Positions 57,391-64,000 of a stretch of 64,000 bases of DNA are shown in pieces. A program made the translations under genes and the position numbers. The stretch is from Pluralibacter gergoviae ATCC 33028 = NBRC 105706 (GTDB lineage: Bacteria > Pseudomonadota > Gammaproteobacteria > Enterobacterales > Enterobacteriaceae), in the NCBI RefSeq assembly GCF_001598855.1, contig NZ_BCZS01000004.1:1-64000 (forward strand), given 5' to 3'. Each line of letters opens with the position of its first letter. The first letter of the stretch is position 1. Under the pieces are notes generated by a model. It did no database searches. It had not been told where the DNA came from and saw nothing but the letters and a program-made list of their open reading frames with translations.

Positions 57391-58080
57391 ATGTCAGAAT
57401 GGACCATTGCTGCGGCGCAGTACGACGACCGCAGCCACGATATTGCGCAAAATATCGCCATCCACCTGCGTTTTATTGCCGCTGCAGCCCGCCAGCGCTG
57501 CAGCCTGCTGCTATTCCCCGAACTCTCTTTAACGGGCGCGGCAAATGTTATACTCCCGCTCCGCGCCGATTCCGCTCTGCTTCAGCCGCTGTCGCAGGCG
57601 GCCGCCCGCTATCAGATGACCGTTATTGCCGGCGTGCCGCTGGCCGCAGACGGCGTTTCGCGCGCCGGCGTGGCCGTTTTCTCCCCCGATGCCGCCGCGC
57701 CGGTAACCTTTTATCAGGGCTGCGGTACCTGCCTCAGCCCGCACCCGCGCGGCACCATGCACTTCCCGGCCGCTGCCGAAGGGAGCGAACTCGACCCGCA
57801 GGCCTCCCTGCTGGCGACTGGCACCTGCACCTGCGGCTGCCAGCAGCAGCAGTCGGTCCAGCGCCTGCAGCGCCTGGCGCATAAGTATGCGATCACCGTC
57901 CTCAAGGCGAACTACGCCGGGGGCAGCGCGCTGTGGGACGACAACGGCCAGCTGATCGTCAGGGCCGATGCCGGAGAGCTGCTGCTGGTCGGCCGCCGCC
58001 GCGCGGCGTGCTGGGAAGGCGATATTATTCCGCTGCGCGAATGCCTGTCGCCCATTGACGAAATCGCCTGCGGCGCCTAA
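57391..58080 (+). CDS. yobB: Nitrilase-superfamily protein YobB, probably catalytically altered
   Basis: This 229-residue protein has the nitrilase/CN-hydrolase fold pattern: AAAQYDDRSHDIAQNI start, the Glu motif LLFPELSLTG (E44), VIAGVPL and a late GGSALWDDNGQLIVRA strand. The Lys expected in the middle (family pattern YxKxHL) is absent; the region reads TFYQGCGTCLSPH. The nucleophile region reads GTCTCGCQQQ rather than CxDxRFPE. The standard Glu-Lys-Cys triad therefore seems incomplete, while cysteines are unusually frequent. The function is unknown. It lies between holE and exoX as in E. coli. Confidence 0.88.
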   Translation: MSEWTIAAAQYDDRSHDIAQNIAIHLRFIAAAARQRCSLLLFPELSLTGAANVILPLRADSALLQPLSQAAARYQMTVIAGVPLAADGVSRAGVAVFSPDAAAPVTFYQGCGTCLSPHPRGTMHFPAAAEGSELDPQASLLATGTCTCGCQQQQSVQRLQRLAHKYAITVLKANYAGGSALWDDNGQLIVRADAGELLLVGRRRAACWEGDIIPLRECLSPIDEIACGA

Positions 58081-58107
58081 CCTGCCCTTTTCTGCCGGGA
58101 GGGCGCT

Positions 58108-58767
58108 ATGCTGCGCGTAATAGATACCGAAACCTGCGGTCTTCAGGGAGGCGTGGTGGAAATCGCCTCCGTGGATATCGTCGACGGCGAGATCGTCAAT
58201 CCAATGAGTCACCTGGTGCGCCCCGACAGGCCTATCTCGCCTCAGGCGATGGCGATCCACCGCATTACCGAAGAGATGGTGGCCGACAAGCCGTGGATTG
58301 AAGAGATCGTGCCCCACTATCAGGGCAGCCGCTGGTATGTGGCGCACAATGCCAGCTTCGACAGGCGCGTCCTGCCGGAAATGCACGGCGAGTGGATCTG
58401 CACCATGAAGCTGGCCCGCCGCCTGTGGCCGGGCATTAAGTACAGCAACATGGCGCTGTATAAATCGCGCAAGCTCAGCGTGGCGACGCCGCCGGGGCTG
58501 CACCACCACCGGGCGCTGTACGACTGCTACATCACCGCCGCCCTGCTGCTGGATATCATCAAAACGACAGGCTGGACGCCGGAGCAGATGCTGGACGTAA
58601 CCGGCCGTCCGGGGCTGATTACCACCTTCAGCTTCGGCAAATATCGCGGCAAGCCGGTCGCCGAGGTGGCGCAGAACGATCCCGGCTACCTGCGCTGGCT
58701 CAATAACAACCTCACTAATATGAGCCCCGAGCTGCGCCTCACCCTGAAGCACTGGCTCGGGGAGTAA
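58108..58767 (+). CDS. exoX: Exodeoxyribonuclease X
   Basis: ExoX is a distributive 3'-5' DEDDh exonuclease used in mismatch and recombination repair. The 219-residue protein has Exo I VIDTETCGLQGG, Exo II HNASFDRR and Exo III HHHRALYDCYITAALL, with the catalytic His preceding the Asp. The C-terminal segment TFSFGKYRGKPVAEVAQNDPGYLRWL matches ExoX-type DNA-binding tails. The ribosome site GGGAGGG precedes it. It converges with ptrB, with six bases between stops. Confidence 0.95.
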   Translation: MLRVIDTETCGLQGGVVEIASVDIVDGEIVNPMSHLVRPDRPISPQAMAIHRITEEMVADKPWIEEIVPHYQGSRWYVAHNASFDRRVLPEMHGEWICTMKLARRLWPGIKYSNMALYKSRKLSVATPPGLHHHRALYDCYITAALLLDIIKTTGWTPEQMLDVTGRPGLITTFSFGKYRGKPVAEVAQNDPGYLRWLNNNLTNMSPELRLTLKHWLGE

Positions 58768-58773
58768 ACCGCG

Positions 58774-60825
58774 CTAGCGGACCGGCAGCGCGCCGCTGGC
58801 AAGCGCTATCAGGAAGCTATACTCCAGCGCCACACCCTCGTAGCTCTTAAAACGCCCCGACTTGCCGCCGTGCCCGGCGTCCATGTCGGTGCTGAGCAGC
58901 AGCAGGTTATCGTCGGTCTTCAGCTCGCGCAGCTTCGCCACCCACTTGGCCGGCTCCCAGTACTGTACCTGCGAGTCGTGCAGCCCGGTGGTGACCAGCA
59001 GGTGCGGGTAGGCCCGGGCAGCCACGTTGTCATACGGGCTGTAGCTTTTCATGTAGCGGTAATACTCCGGGTCCTGCGGATTGCCCCACTCTTCAAACTC
59101 GCCGGTGGTCAGCGGAATGGATTCGTCAAGCATGGTCGTCAGGACGTCTACAAACGGTACCTGCGCCACCGCGCCGTGAAACAGTTCGGGGCGCTGGTTG
59201 ACGGCGACGCCCATCAGCATCCCGCCGGCGCTGCCGCCCATACCGTAGCATCGCGCCCGACTGCCGTAGCCCTGGTCCAGCAGCGCGTCGCAGACGTCGA
59301 GATAGTCGTGAAAGGTGTTCATCTTTTTGAGGAACTTGCCGTCCTCATACCACTGCTGGCCCAGCTCGCTGCCGCCGCGGACGTGGGCGATGGCGTAGAC
59401 GAAGCCGCGATCGAGCAGACTCAGGCGGCTGCTGCTGAAGCTGGCGTCCATGCTGGAGCCGTAGGAGCCGTAGCCGTAAACCAGCAGCGGATTGTCGCCG
59501 CGCCGGAAGCCGTCGCGCCGGTAAACCAGAGACACCGGCACCTCCGCGCCGTCGCGGGCGGTCACCCACAGGCGCTCGCTCTGGTAGCGCGCCGGATCGA
59601 AGCCCTTCACCTCCTGCTGCTTCAGCGTCAGGCGCTCGCCGGTATCCATATCCAGTTCGTAAAGCGTCGTTGGCGTGGTCATTGACGAGTAGCCGTAGCG
59701 CAGCCGGGAGGTTTCCGGCTCCGGGTTCCAGGCAATCCAGCTGACGTAGGCCGGGTCGTCAAAGGTGATATCGGCGGATGCGCCGGTATGGCGATTGATC
59801 TGGCGCAGCAGCGTCTGGCCGCGCTGGCGCTCTTCCACCACCACCCAGTCGGTAAACAGCGTAAAATCCTCCAGCAACACCGCTTCGCGGGCGGGGATCA
59901 GGGTCTCCCACTGCGACTCCGCCGCCGACGCGCTGCGGTAGAGGCCGAAGTTTTTGCCTTCGCGGTTGGAGCGCAGATAGAAATGGTCCTGGAAATGGTC
60001 GAGGCTGTACTCGTGATCCTTTCTGCGCGGCAGGAAGGTGCGGGGCCGCGCGTCGGACGCGTCCGCGTCCAGCAGCAGCATTTCGCTGGCGGTGGCGCTG
60101 TCGACGTGGATCACAATGTAGCGCCGGGAGCTGGTCTTGCTCAGGCTGACGTAGAAAGTATCGTCCGCCTCCTCGTAGATAAGCTCATCCTCCGCCGGCG
60201 GCGTACCGACGCGGTGGCGCCACACCTGATAAGGGAGCAGCGTCTCGTCGTGCTTACGCACGTAGTAGAGCGCCGACGAATCGTTGACCCAGGCGCTGCC
60301 CGGCGAGACGTTCTCCAGCGCCTCGGGATACCAGCTGCCGTCGGTCAGATTTTTCAGCCGCAGCGTATACTGGCGGCGGGAAAGGACGTCCTCGGAAATC
60401 GCCATGATGGCGTTATCCGGAGAGATATTCAGCCCGCCGAGCGTGTAAAACGGATGCTCCGCCGCCCGCGCGTTGCCGTCGATCAGCAGCTCCCACGGAT
60501 CCGCTTCGCCGCTCTGCGCCGGCTGGCGCTGATGCAGAGCGTACTCACAGCCCGGCTCGTAAACCTGACGGTAGCGGTAGCCGTTTTGCGTATACGGCGC
60601 GGAGGCGTCGCGCTGGGGAATGCGGTCGACAAGCTCCTGCAGCACCTGCTGGCGAAGCGCCTCCTGCGGGGCCATCACCGACTCAGCGTAGTCGTTCTCC
60701 TGGCGCAGGTAGTCCAGCACCTCCGGCCGCGCGCGGTCATCGTCGCGCAGCCAGTAGTAGTTATCAATGCGGGTATCGCCGTGGAGCGTCATGCTGTGGG
60801 GACGACGTTGAGCTTTTGGTGGCAT
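58774..60825 (-). CDS. ptrB: Oligopeptidase B
   Basis: PtrB is a cytoplasmic S9-family serine peptidase cutting after Arg and Lys in short peptides. The 683-residue protein has a seven-blade beta-propeller N-terminal domain (about 70-405) and a C-terminal alpha/beta hydrolase domain. The triad is visible: Ser in [12 protein letters not shown], Asp in [15 protein letters not shown] and His in [13 protein letters not shown]. The start [16 protein letters not shown] matches the family. Confidence 0.96.
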   Translation of the reverse strand: MPPKAQRRPHSMTLHGDTRIDNYYWLRDDDRARPEVLDYLRQENDYAESVMAPQEALRQQVLQELVDRIPQRDASAPYTQNGYRYRQVYEPGCEYALHQRQPAQSGEADPWELLIDGNARAAEHPFYTLGGLNISPDNAIMAISEDVLSRRQYTLRLKNLTDGSWYPEALENVSPGSAWVNDSSALYYVRKHDETLLPYQVWRHRVGTPPAEDELIYEEADDTFYVSLSKTSSRRYIVIHVDSATASEMLLLDADASDARPRTFLPRRKDHEYSLDHFQDHFYLRSNREGKNFGLYRSASAAESQWETLIPAREAVLLEDFTLFTDWVVVEERQRGQTLLRQINRHTGASADITFDDPAYVSWIAWNPEPETSRLRYGYSSMTTPTTLYELDMDTGERLTLKQQEVKGFDPARYQSERLWVTARDGAEVPVSLVYRRDGFRRGDNPLLVYGYGSYGSSMDASFSSSRLSLLDRGFVYAIAHVRGGSELGQQWYEDGKFLKKMNTFHDYLDVCDALLDQGYGSRARCYGMGGSAGGMLMGVAVNQRPELFHGAVAQVPFVDVLTTMLDESIPLTTGEFEEWGNPQDPEYYRYMKSYSPYDNVAARAYPHLLVTTGLHDSQVQYWEPAKWVAKLRELKTDDNLLLLSTDMDAGHGGKSGRFKSYEGVALEYSFLIALASGALPVR

Positions 60826-60896
60826 AGCCTGGGCCTTCTGAAAAATAGAAGACCCTAGGGTGGCAAATGCGCAGGATCTTGCAACAAAAATCTGCG

Positions 60897-61562
60897 TCAG
60901 GTAGCCTGCAGCGCCTGTTTTTGCGCCGCCAGGTCACGCTCAATATCCTCGCGCACCTCCGGCGGGATCTTCAGCGCATCGCCCAGCGCGCTGAGGTAGC
61001 TGCGCTCCATAAAATGGTCGATATCAATGGCCGCGCAGCTCAGGAAATAGAGCTCCAGCGCCTCTTCCTCGCTGCTGACGTCCCGCGCCAGCAGCTCAGG
61101 TTCGAGCGGTTGGGCAATGGCCTTGTCTATCAGCGCCCGCCCCTGCGCCTCAATGCCCGCCTCGCGCAGCTGGCCGTCGATAGCCGCCCGCTCCTTGTCG
61201 TCAATATGACCGTCGCTTTTGGCGGCGAAGACGAGGGCGAGGATCAGCCGCTCGGTCCGGCGGTCCACCTCGAGCTCCCCGTCAGCCGGCCGGGGTGCCT
61301 CCTGCGGCGCGCCCTGCATTTTGCCCTTGTACTTATTCCACAGTACGGTTCCCGCCACCGCGCCGCCGCCGACCAGCAGCGCGCCGGTGCCGTATTTCGC
61401 CAGCAGTTTGCGCGAAGACTTGCTGGAGACCAGCAGGCCCGCCAGCCCGCCGAGGGCACCGGGTATCAGAAGATTGCTGAGCCCCTGCTGAGCGCCGGGC
61501 CGTGCGTCGCGGGTTCCCTGCCCCAGCAGAGACTGAAGTTGATTAAGCCAGTTCGACATCAT
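60897..61562 (-). CDS. yebE: DUF533 (TerB-like) inner-membrane protein YebE
   Basis: This 221-residue protein has an N-terminal glycine- and alanine-rich hydrophobic part ([30 protein letters not shown]) and a C-terminal TerB-like helical domain with acidic metal-type residues ([23 protein letters not shown]). It is known in E. coli as a Cpx envelope-stress target of unknown function; I could not see a clear CpxR site here. It is divergent from purT. Confidence 0.93.
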   Translation of the reverse strand: MMSNWLNQLQSLLGQGTRDARPGAQQGLSNLLIPGALGGLAGLLVSSKSSRKLLAKYGTGALLVGGGAVAGTVLWNKYKGKMQGAPQEAPRPADGELEVDRRTERLILALVFAAKSDGHIDDKERAAIDGQLREAGIEAQGRALIDKAIAQPLEPELLARDVSSEEEALELYFLSCAAIDIDHFMERSYLSALGDALKIPPEVREDIERDLAAQKQALQAT

Positions 61563-61682
61563 TTTCCTCTCATTAATTAATCGCGCAGATCGCTCTAGCC
61601 TATGCGACCCGGCGTCAGGAAGTGTGTGCCAGACCTAAAGATGCGCAAATTCCGGCCCCGGCAGGGACATCGTCCGCAAGAC

Positions 61683-61698
61683 AGACGCAAACGTTTTC
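61683..61698 (+). promoter_or_regulatory. PurR operator of purT
   Basis: ACGCAAACGTTTTCGT matches the 16-bp PurR palindrome (ACGCAAACGTTTNCGT) at essentially every conserved position. A -10-like TATACT follows immediately (61699-61704), so PurR with hypoxanthine or guanine would block initiation. It lies 37-52 bases upstream of the purT ATG. Confidence 0.85.
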
Positions 61699-61734
61699 GT
61701 ATATACTGCGGCCAATTTTTTTAAGGAGTCTGAT

Positions 61735-62913
61735 ATGACCGTTCTGGGTACTGCGCTGCGTCCGGCAGCAACGAAGGTGATGCTGCTGGGCGCCGGCGAG
61801 CTGGGAAAAGAGGTGGCCATTGAGTGCCAGCGTCTGGGAATTGAAGTTATCGCCGTCGACCGCTATGCGGATGCGCCCGCGATGCACGTCGCCCACCGCG
61901 CCCACGTTATCAATATGCTCGACGGCCGGGCGCTGAAGGCGCTGGTTAATGAAGAGAAGCCGGACTACATCGTGCCGGAGATCGAGGCCATCGCCACCGA
62001 CATGCTGGTCGCTCTTGAGCAGGACGGACAGCGGGTCGTGCCCTGCGCGCGGGCCACGCAGTTGACCATGAACCGGGAGGGCATTCGCCGCCTCGCCGCC
62101 GAGGAGCTTGCTCTGCCGACCTCCCGCTACCGCTTTGCCAACAGCGAGGAGAGCTTCCGGGCGGCGGTTGACGAGATTGGCCTGCCCTGCATCGTGAAAC
62201 CGGTCATGAGCTCCTCCGGCAAAGGCCAGAGCTTTATCCGCAGCCGGGAGCAGCTGGATGCCGCCTGGCAATACGCCCAGCAGGGCGGCCGCGCCGGCGC
62301 CGGTCGGGTGATTGTTGAGGGCGTGGTCGACTTCGATTTTGAGATAACCCTGCTGACCGTCAGCGCCGCCGACGGCGTCCACTTCTGCGCCCCCATCGGC
62401 CACCGCCAGGAGGACGGCGACTACCGGGAGTCCTGGCAGCCGCAGCAGATGAGCGCCGCGGCCCGGCAGCGCGCGGAGCAGATTGCCCGCGAAGTAGTGC
62501 TGGCGCTCGGCGGCCACGGCCTGTTCGGCGTCGAGCTGTTTGTCTGCGGCGATGAGGTCATCTTCAGCGAAGTGTCGCCCCGCCCGCACGACACCGGCAT
62601 GGTGACCCTGATTTCTCAGGATCTCTCCGAGTTCGCCCTGCACGTGCGCGCCTTTCTCGGCCTGCCGGTCGGCGGCATTCGCCAGTACGGCCCCTCGGCG
62701 TCGGCGGTCATTCTGCCGCAGCTTCACAGCACTGACGTGGTATTTGGCAACGTAGACGCCGCGCTCGGGGCAGGTATCCAATTGCGCCTGTTTGGCAAGC
62801 CGGAAATCGCGGGCAGCCGTCGGCTGGGGGTGGCGTTAGCCACGGCGGAAGATGTTGAGACGGCCGTAGATCGGGCCAAAGCGGCGGCCGCAGCCGTGGA
62901 GGTCAGGGGATAA
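61735..62913 (+). CDS. purT: Formate-dependent GAR transformylase
   Basis: PurT makes formylglycinamide ribonucleotide from GAR, formate and ATP, an alternative to folate-dependent PurN. The 392-residue ATP-grasp protein has the N-terminal Rossmann-like segment ([21 protein letters not shown]), the ATP-grasp core ([38 protein letters not shown]) and metal-binding [34 protein letters not shown] precedes ATG 61735. A PurR box lies in its promoter. Confidence 0.97.
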   Translation: MTVLGTALRPAATKVMLLGAGELGKEVAIECQRLGIEVIAVDRYADAPAMHVAHRAHVINMLDGRALKALVNEEKPDYIVPEIEAIATDMLVALEQDGQRVVPCARATQLTMNREGIRRLAAEELALPTSRYRFANSEESFRAAVDEIGLPCIVKPVMSSSGKGQSFIRSREQLDAAWQYAQQGGRAGAGRVIVEGVVDFDFEITLLTVSAADGVHFCAPIGHRQEDGDYRESWQPQQMSAAARQRAEQIAREVVLALGGHGLFGVELFVCGDEVIFSEVSPRPHDTGMVTLISQDLSEFALHVRAFLGLPVGGIRQYGPSASAVILPQLHSTDVVFGNVDAALGAGIQLRLFGKPEIAGSRRLGVALATAEDVETAVDRAKAAAAAVEVRG

Positions 62914-62923
62914 AAGAGGAGAT

Positions 62924-62947
62924 GCGCAGCGCCGGGCGGCGCTGCGC
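62924..62947. terminator. Hairpin between convergent purT and eda
   Basis: GCGCAGCGCC (62924-62933) pairs with GGCGCTGCGC (62938-62947) in the 45-bp gap between stop codons. On the minus strand it is followed by ATCTCCTCTTTT. It probably serves both genes. Confidence 0.7.
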
Positions 62948-62958
62948 GTGGCGAAAAG

Positions 62959-63600
62959 TTACTTCGCGCCTTCCACCGCTTCGCGAGCGATTTTGGTAAT
63001 GCGGTCGTAGTCGCCTGCTTCCAGCGCGTCCGCCGGCACCAGCCAGGAGCCGCCGATGCACAGCACGCTCTTCAGCGCCAGATAGTCGCGGTAGTTAGCC
63101 GGGGAGATACCGCCGGTCGGGCAGAAGCGGATGTGGGCGAACGGACCGGCAATCGCCTGCAGCGCCTTCACGCCGCCGTTGGCTTCAGCCGGGAAGAATT
63201 TGAACTCTTTCAGGCCGTAGTCCATACCCAGCATCAGTTCAGACACGGTGCTGATGCCCGGGATCAGCGGGATAGTGCCTTCGGTCGCGGCTTTCAGCAG
63301 CGGCTCGGTCAGGCCGGGGCTGATGGCGAACTGCGCGCCCGCTTCGGTCACTTCTTTGAGCTGCTGAACGTTAGTCACGGTACCCGCGCCGACGATAGCT
63401 TCCGGCACTTCTTTCGCGATAGCGCGGATGGCATCCATCGCACACTCGGTGCGCAGCGTCACTTCCAGTACGCGCACGCCGCCGGCGACCAGCGCTTTCG
63501 CCATCGGCACGGCATGTTCCAGTTTCTTAACCACAATCACCGGGACGACCGGGCCAGTGGTCAGGATAGCTTCTGCGGTTGTTTTCCAGTTGTTTTTCAT
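62959..63600 (-). CDS. eda: KDPG/KHG aldolase
   Basis: Eda splits 2-keto-3-deoxy-6-phosphogluconate into pyruvate and glyceraldehyde-3-phosphate in the Entner-Doudoroff pathway. The 213-residue class I aldolase has the active-site Glu region ([11 protein letters not shown]), GAGTVTN and the Schiff-base Lys in [12 protein letters not shown], plus [12 protein letters not shown] 63600 ([13 protein letters not shown]) with GAGAGAAC upstream is the start. It follows edd by 28 bases on the same strand. Confidence 0.97.
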   Translation of the reverse strand: MKNNWKTTAEAILTTGPVVPVIVVKKLEHAVPMAKALVAGGVRVLEVTLRTECAMDAIRAIAKEVPEAIVGAGTVTNVQQLKEVTEAGAQFAISPGLTEPLLKAATEGTIPLIPGISTVSELMLGMDYGLKEFKFFPAEANGGVKALQAIAGPFAHIRFCPTGGISPANYRDYLALKSVLCIGGSWLVPADALEAGDYDRITKIAREAVEGAK

Positions 63601-63628
63601 CAAAGTGTTCTCTCGCCAAAACGGTACA

Positions 63629-64000
63629 TTAAAATTTGATGCAGGTTGCGCCCTGCTCTGCGCCGGAGAAATTCTCGCGCAGCGCGCCAAACAGTTCGCG
63701 ACCCGTCCCGACGCGGGATGCGCGCAGATCGGGAATGTGCGGCTTGCGCGCCGCCAGAACGGCGTCGTCAACCAGCAGCGTCAGCTCGCCGGTCTGGCCG
63801 TTAACGCGAATGATGTCGCCATCGTGCACTTTCGCCAGCAGTCCGCCGTCGAAGGCTTCCGGGGTCACGTGGATCGCGGAAGGCACTTTACCGGACGCGC
63901 CGGAGAGGCGGCCATCGGTGACCAGCGCAATTTTGAAACGGCGGTCCAATAATACACCTAACGGCGGCATAAGTTTATGTAATTCTGGCATGCCGTTGGC
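63629..64000 (-). CDS. edd: 6-phosphogluconate dehydratase, C-terminal part
   Basis: These 123 codons are the C-terminal end of Edd, running off the right edge of the window. Edd is a 4Fe-4S dehydratase (IlvD/Edd family) that makes KDPG from 6-phosphogluconate. Visible are [17 protein letters not shown], the conserved [22 protein letters not shown] motif region and the end TCIKF. It lies upstream of eda in the classic edd-eda operon. Confidence 0.95.
   Translation of the reverse strand, partial: ANGMPELHKLMPPLGVLLDRRFKIALVTDGRLSGASGKVPSAIHVTPEAFDGGLLAKVHDGDIIRVNGQTGELTLLVDDAVLAARKPHIPDLRASRVGTGRELFGALRENFSGAEQGATCIKF

Overview
The window reads as a chromosomal segment of a GC-rich member of the Enterobacteriaceae. 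Gene content and order match the terminus-side backbone of Escherichia/Salmonella/Klebsiella relatives almost gene for gene: emtA-ldcA-cvrA; ycgNML-minCDE; rnd-fadD-yeaY-tsaB-yoaA; yoaB-yoaH-pabB-nudL-sdaA-pdeD-yoaE-manXYZ-yobD-mntP-rlmA; cspC-yobF; yebO-mgrB-yobH-kdgR-htpX-prc-proQ-msrC-letAB-rsmF-yebV-yebW; the SdsR/SraC RNA pair; yebY-yebZ-yobA-holE-yobB-exoX-ptrB-yebE-purT-eda-edd. Placing minCDE directly beside rnd/fadD, and a second ftsI-like gene between rlmA and cspC, agrees with my memory of Salmonella-type order rather than E. coli K-12. The genus cannot be fixed from the sequence alone.

Region by region. 1-2463 is an accessory amidohydrolase/LysR unit that has been tandemly duplicated; the left copy survives as a gene start running off the window edge plus a decayed LysR fragment. 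2528-6557 holds periplasmic trehalase and a Fur-box-preceded FoxA-like ferrioxamine receptor. 6596-10054 is cell-wall turnover (emtA, ldcA) plus the CvrA K+/H+ antiporter. 10062-16025 is the main accessory block: a chaperone-usher operon on the minus strand with three paralogous DUF1120-type subunits, an usher and a terminal small subunit, preceded by an AT-rich leader. 16439-19873 covers ycgNML and the Min division-site system. 19911-26338 has RNase D, acyl-CoA synthetase, a Slp-type lipoprotein, TsaB and the YoaA helicase. 26470-33863 carries folate, serine and CoA housekeeping plus c-di-GMP turnover and YoaE. 34265-36950 is the mannose PTS under apparent Mlc/CRP control. 37010-39223 includes mntP behind two MntR-like palindromes and a yybP-ykoY riboswitch.

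The right third (39285-64000) is conserved backbone: an FtsI paralogue, the CspC/YobF operon, MgrB with a candidate PhoP box, KdgR, envelope quality control (HtpX, Prc), ProQ, the LetAB lipid-transport tunnel, RsmF, the SdsR/SraC antisense RNAs, CopC/CopD-like proteins, DNA polymerase III theta, ExoX, oligopeptidase B, PurT behind a PurR box, and the Entner-Doudoroff genes. Relative to E. coli as I remember it, pphA and yebQ are absent from their usual positions, and a small membrane ORF sits in the pphA slot.

I found no tRNA, rRNA, CRISPR, insertion sequence or prophage. The most novel-looking item is the three-subunit DUF1120 chaperone-usher operon. The most informative small-scale signals are the mntP double operator plus riboswitch, the fadD terminator that doubles as the rnd leader, the YobF extension into cspC, and the SSN-to-SSD change in the FtsI paralogue.
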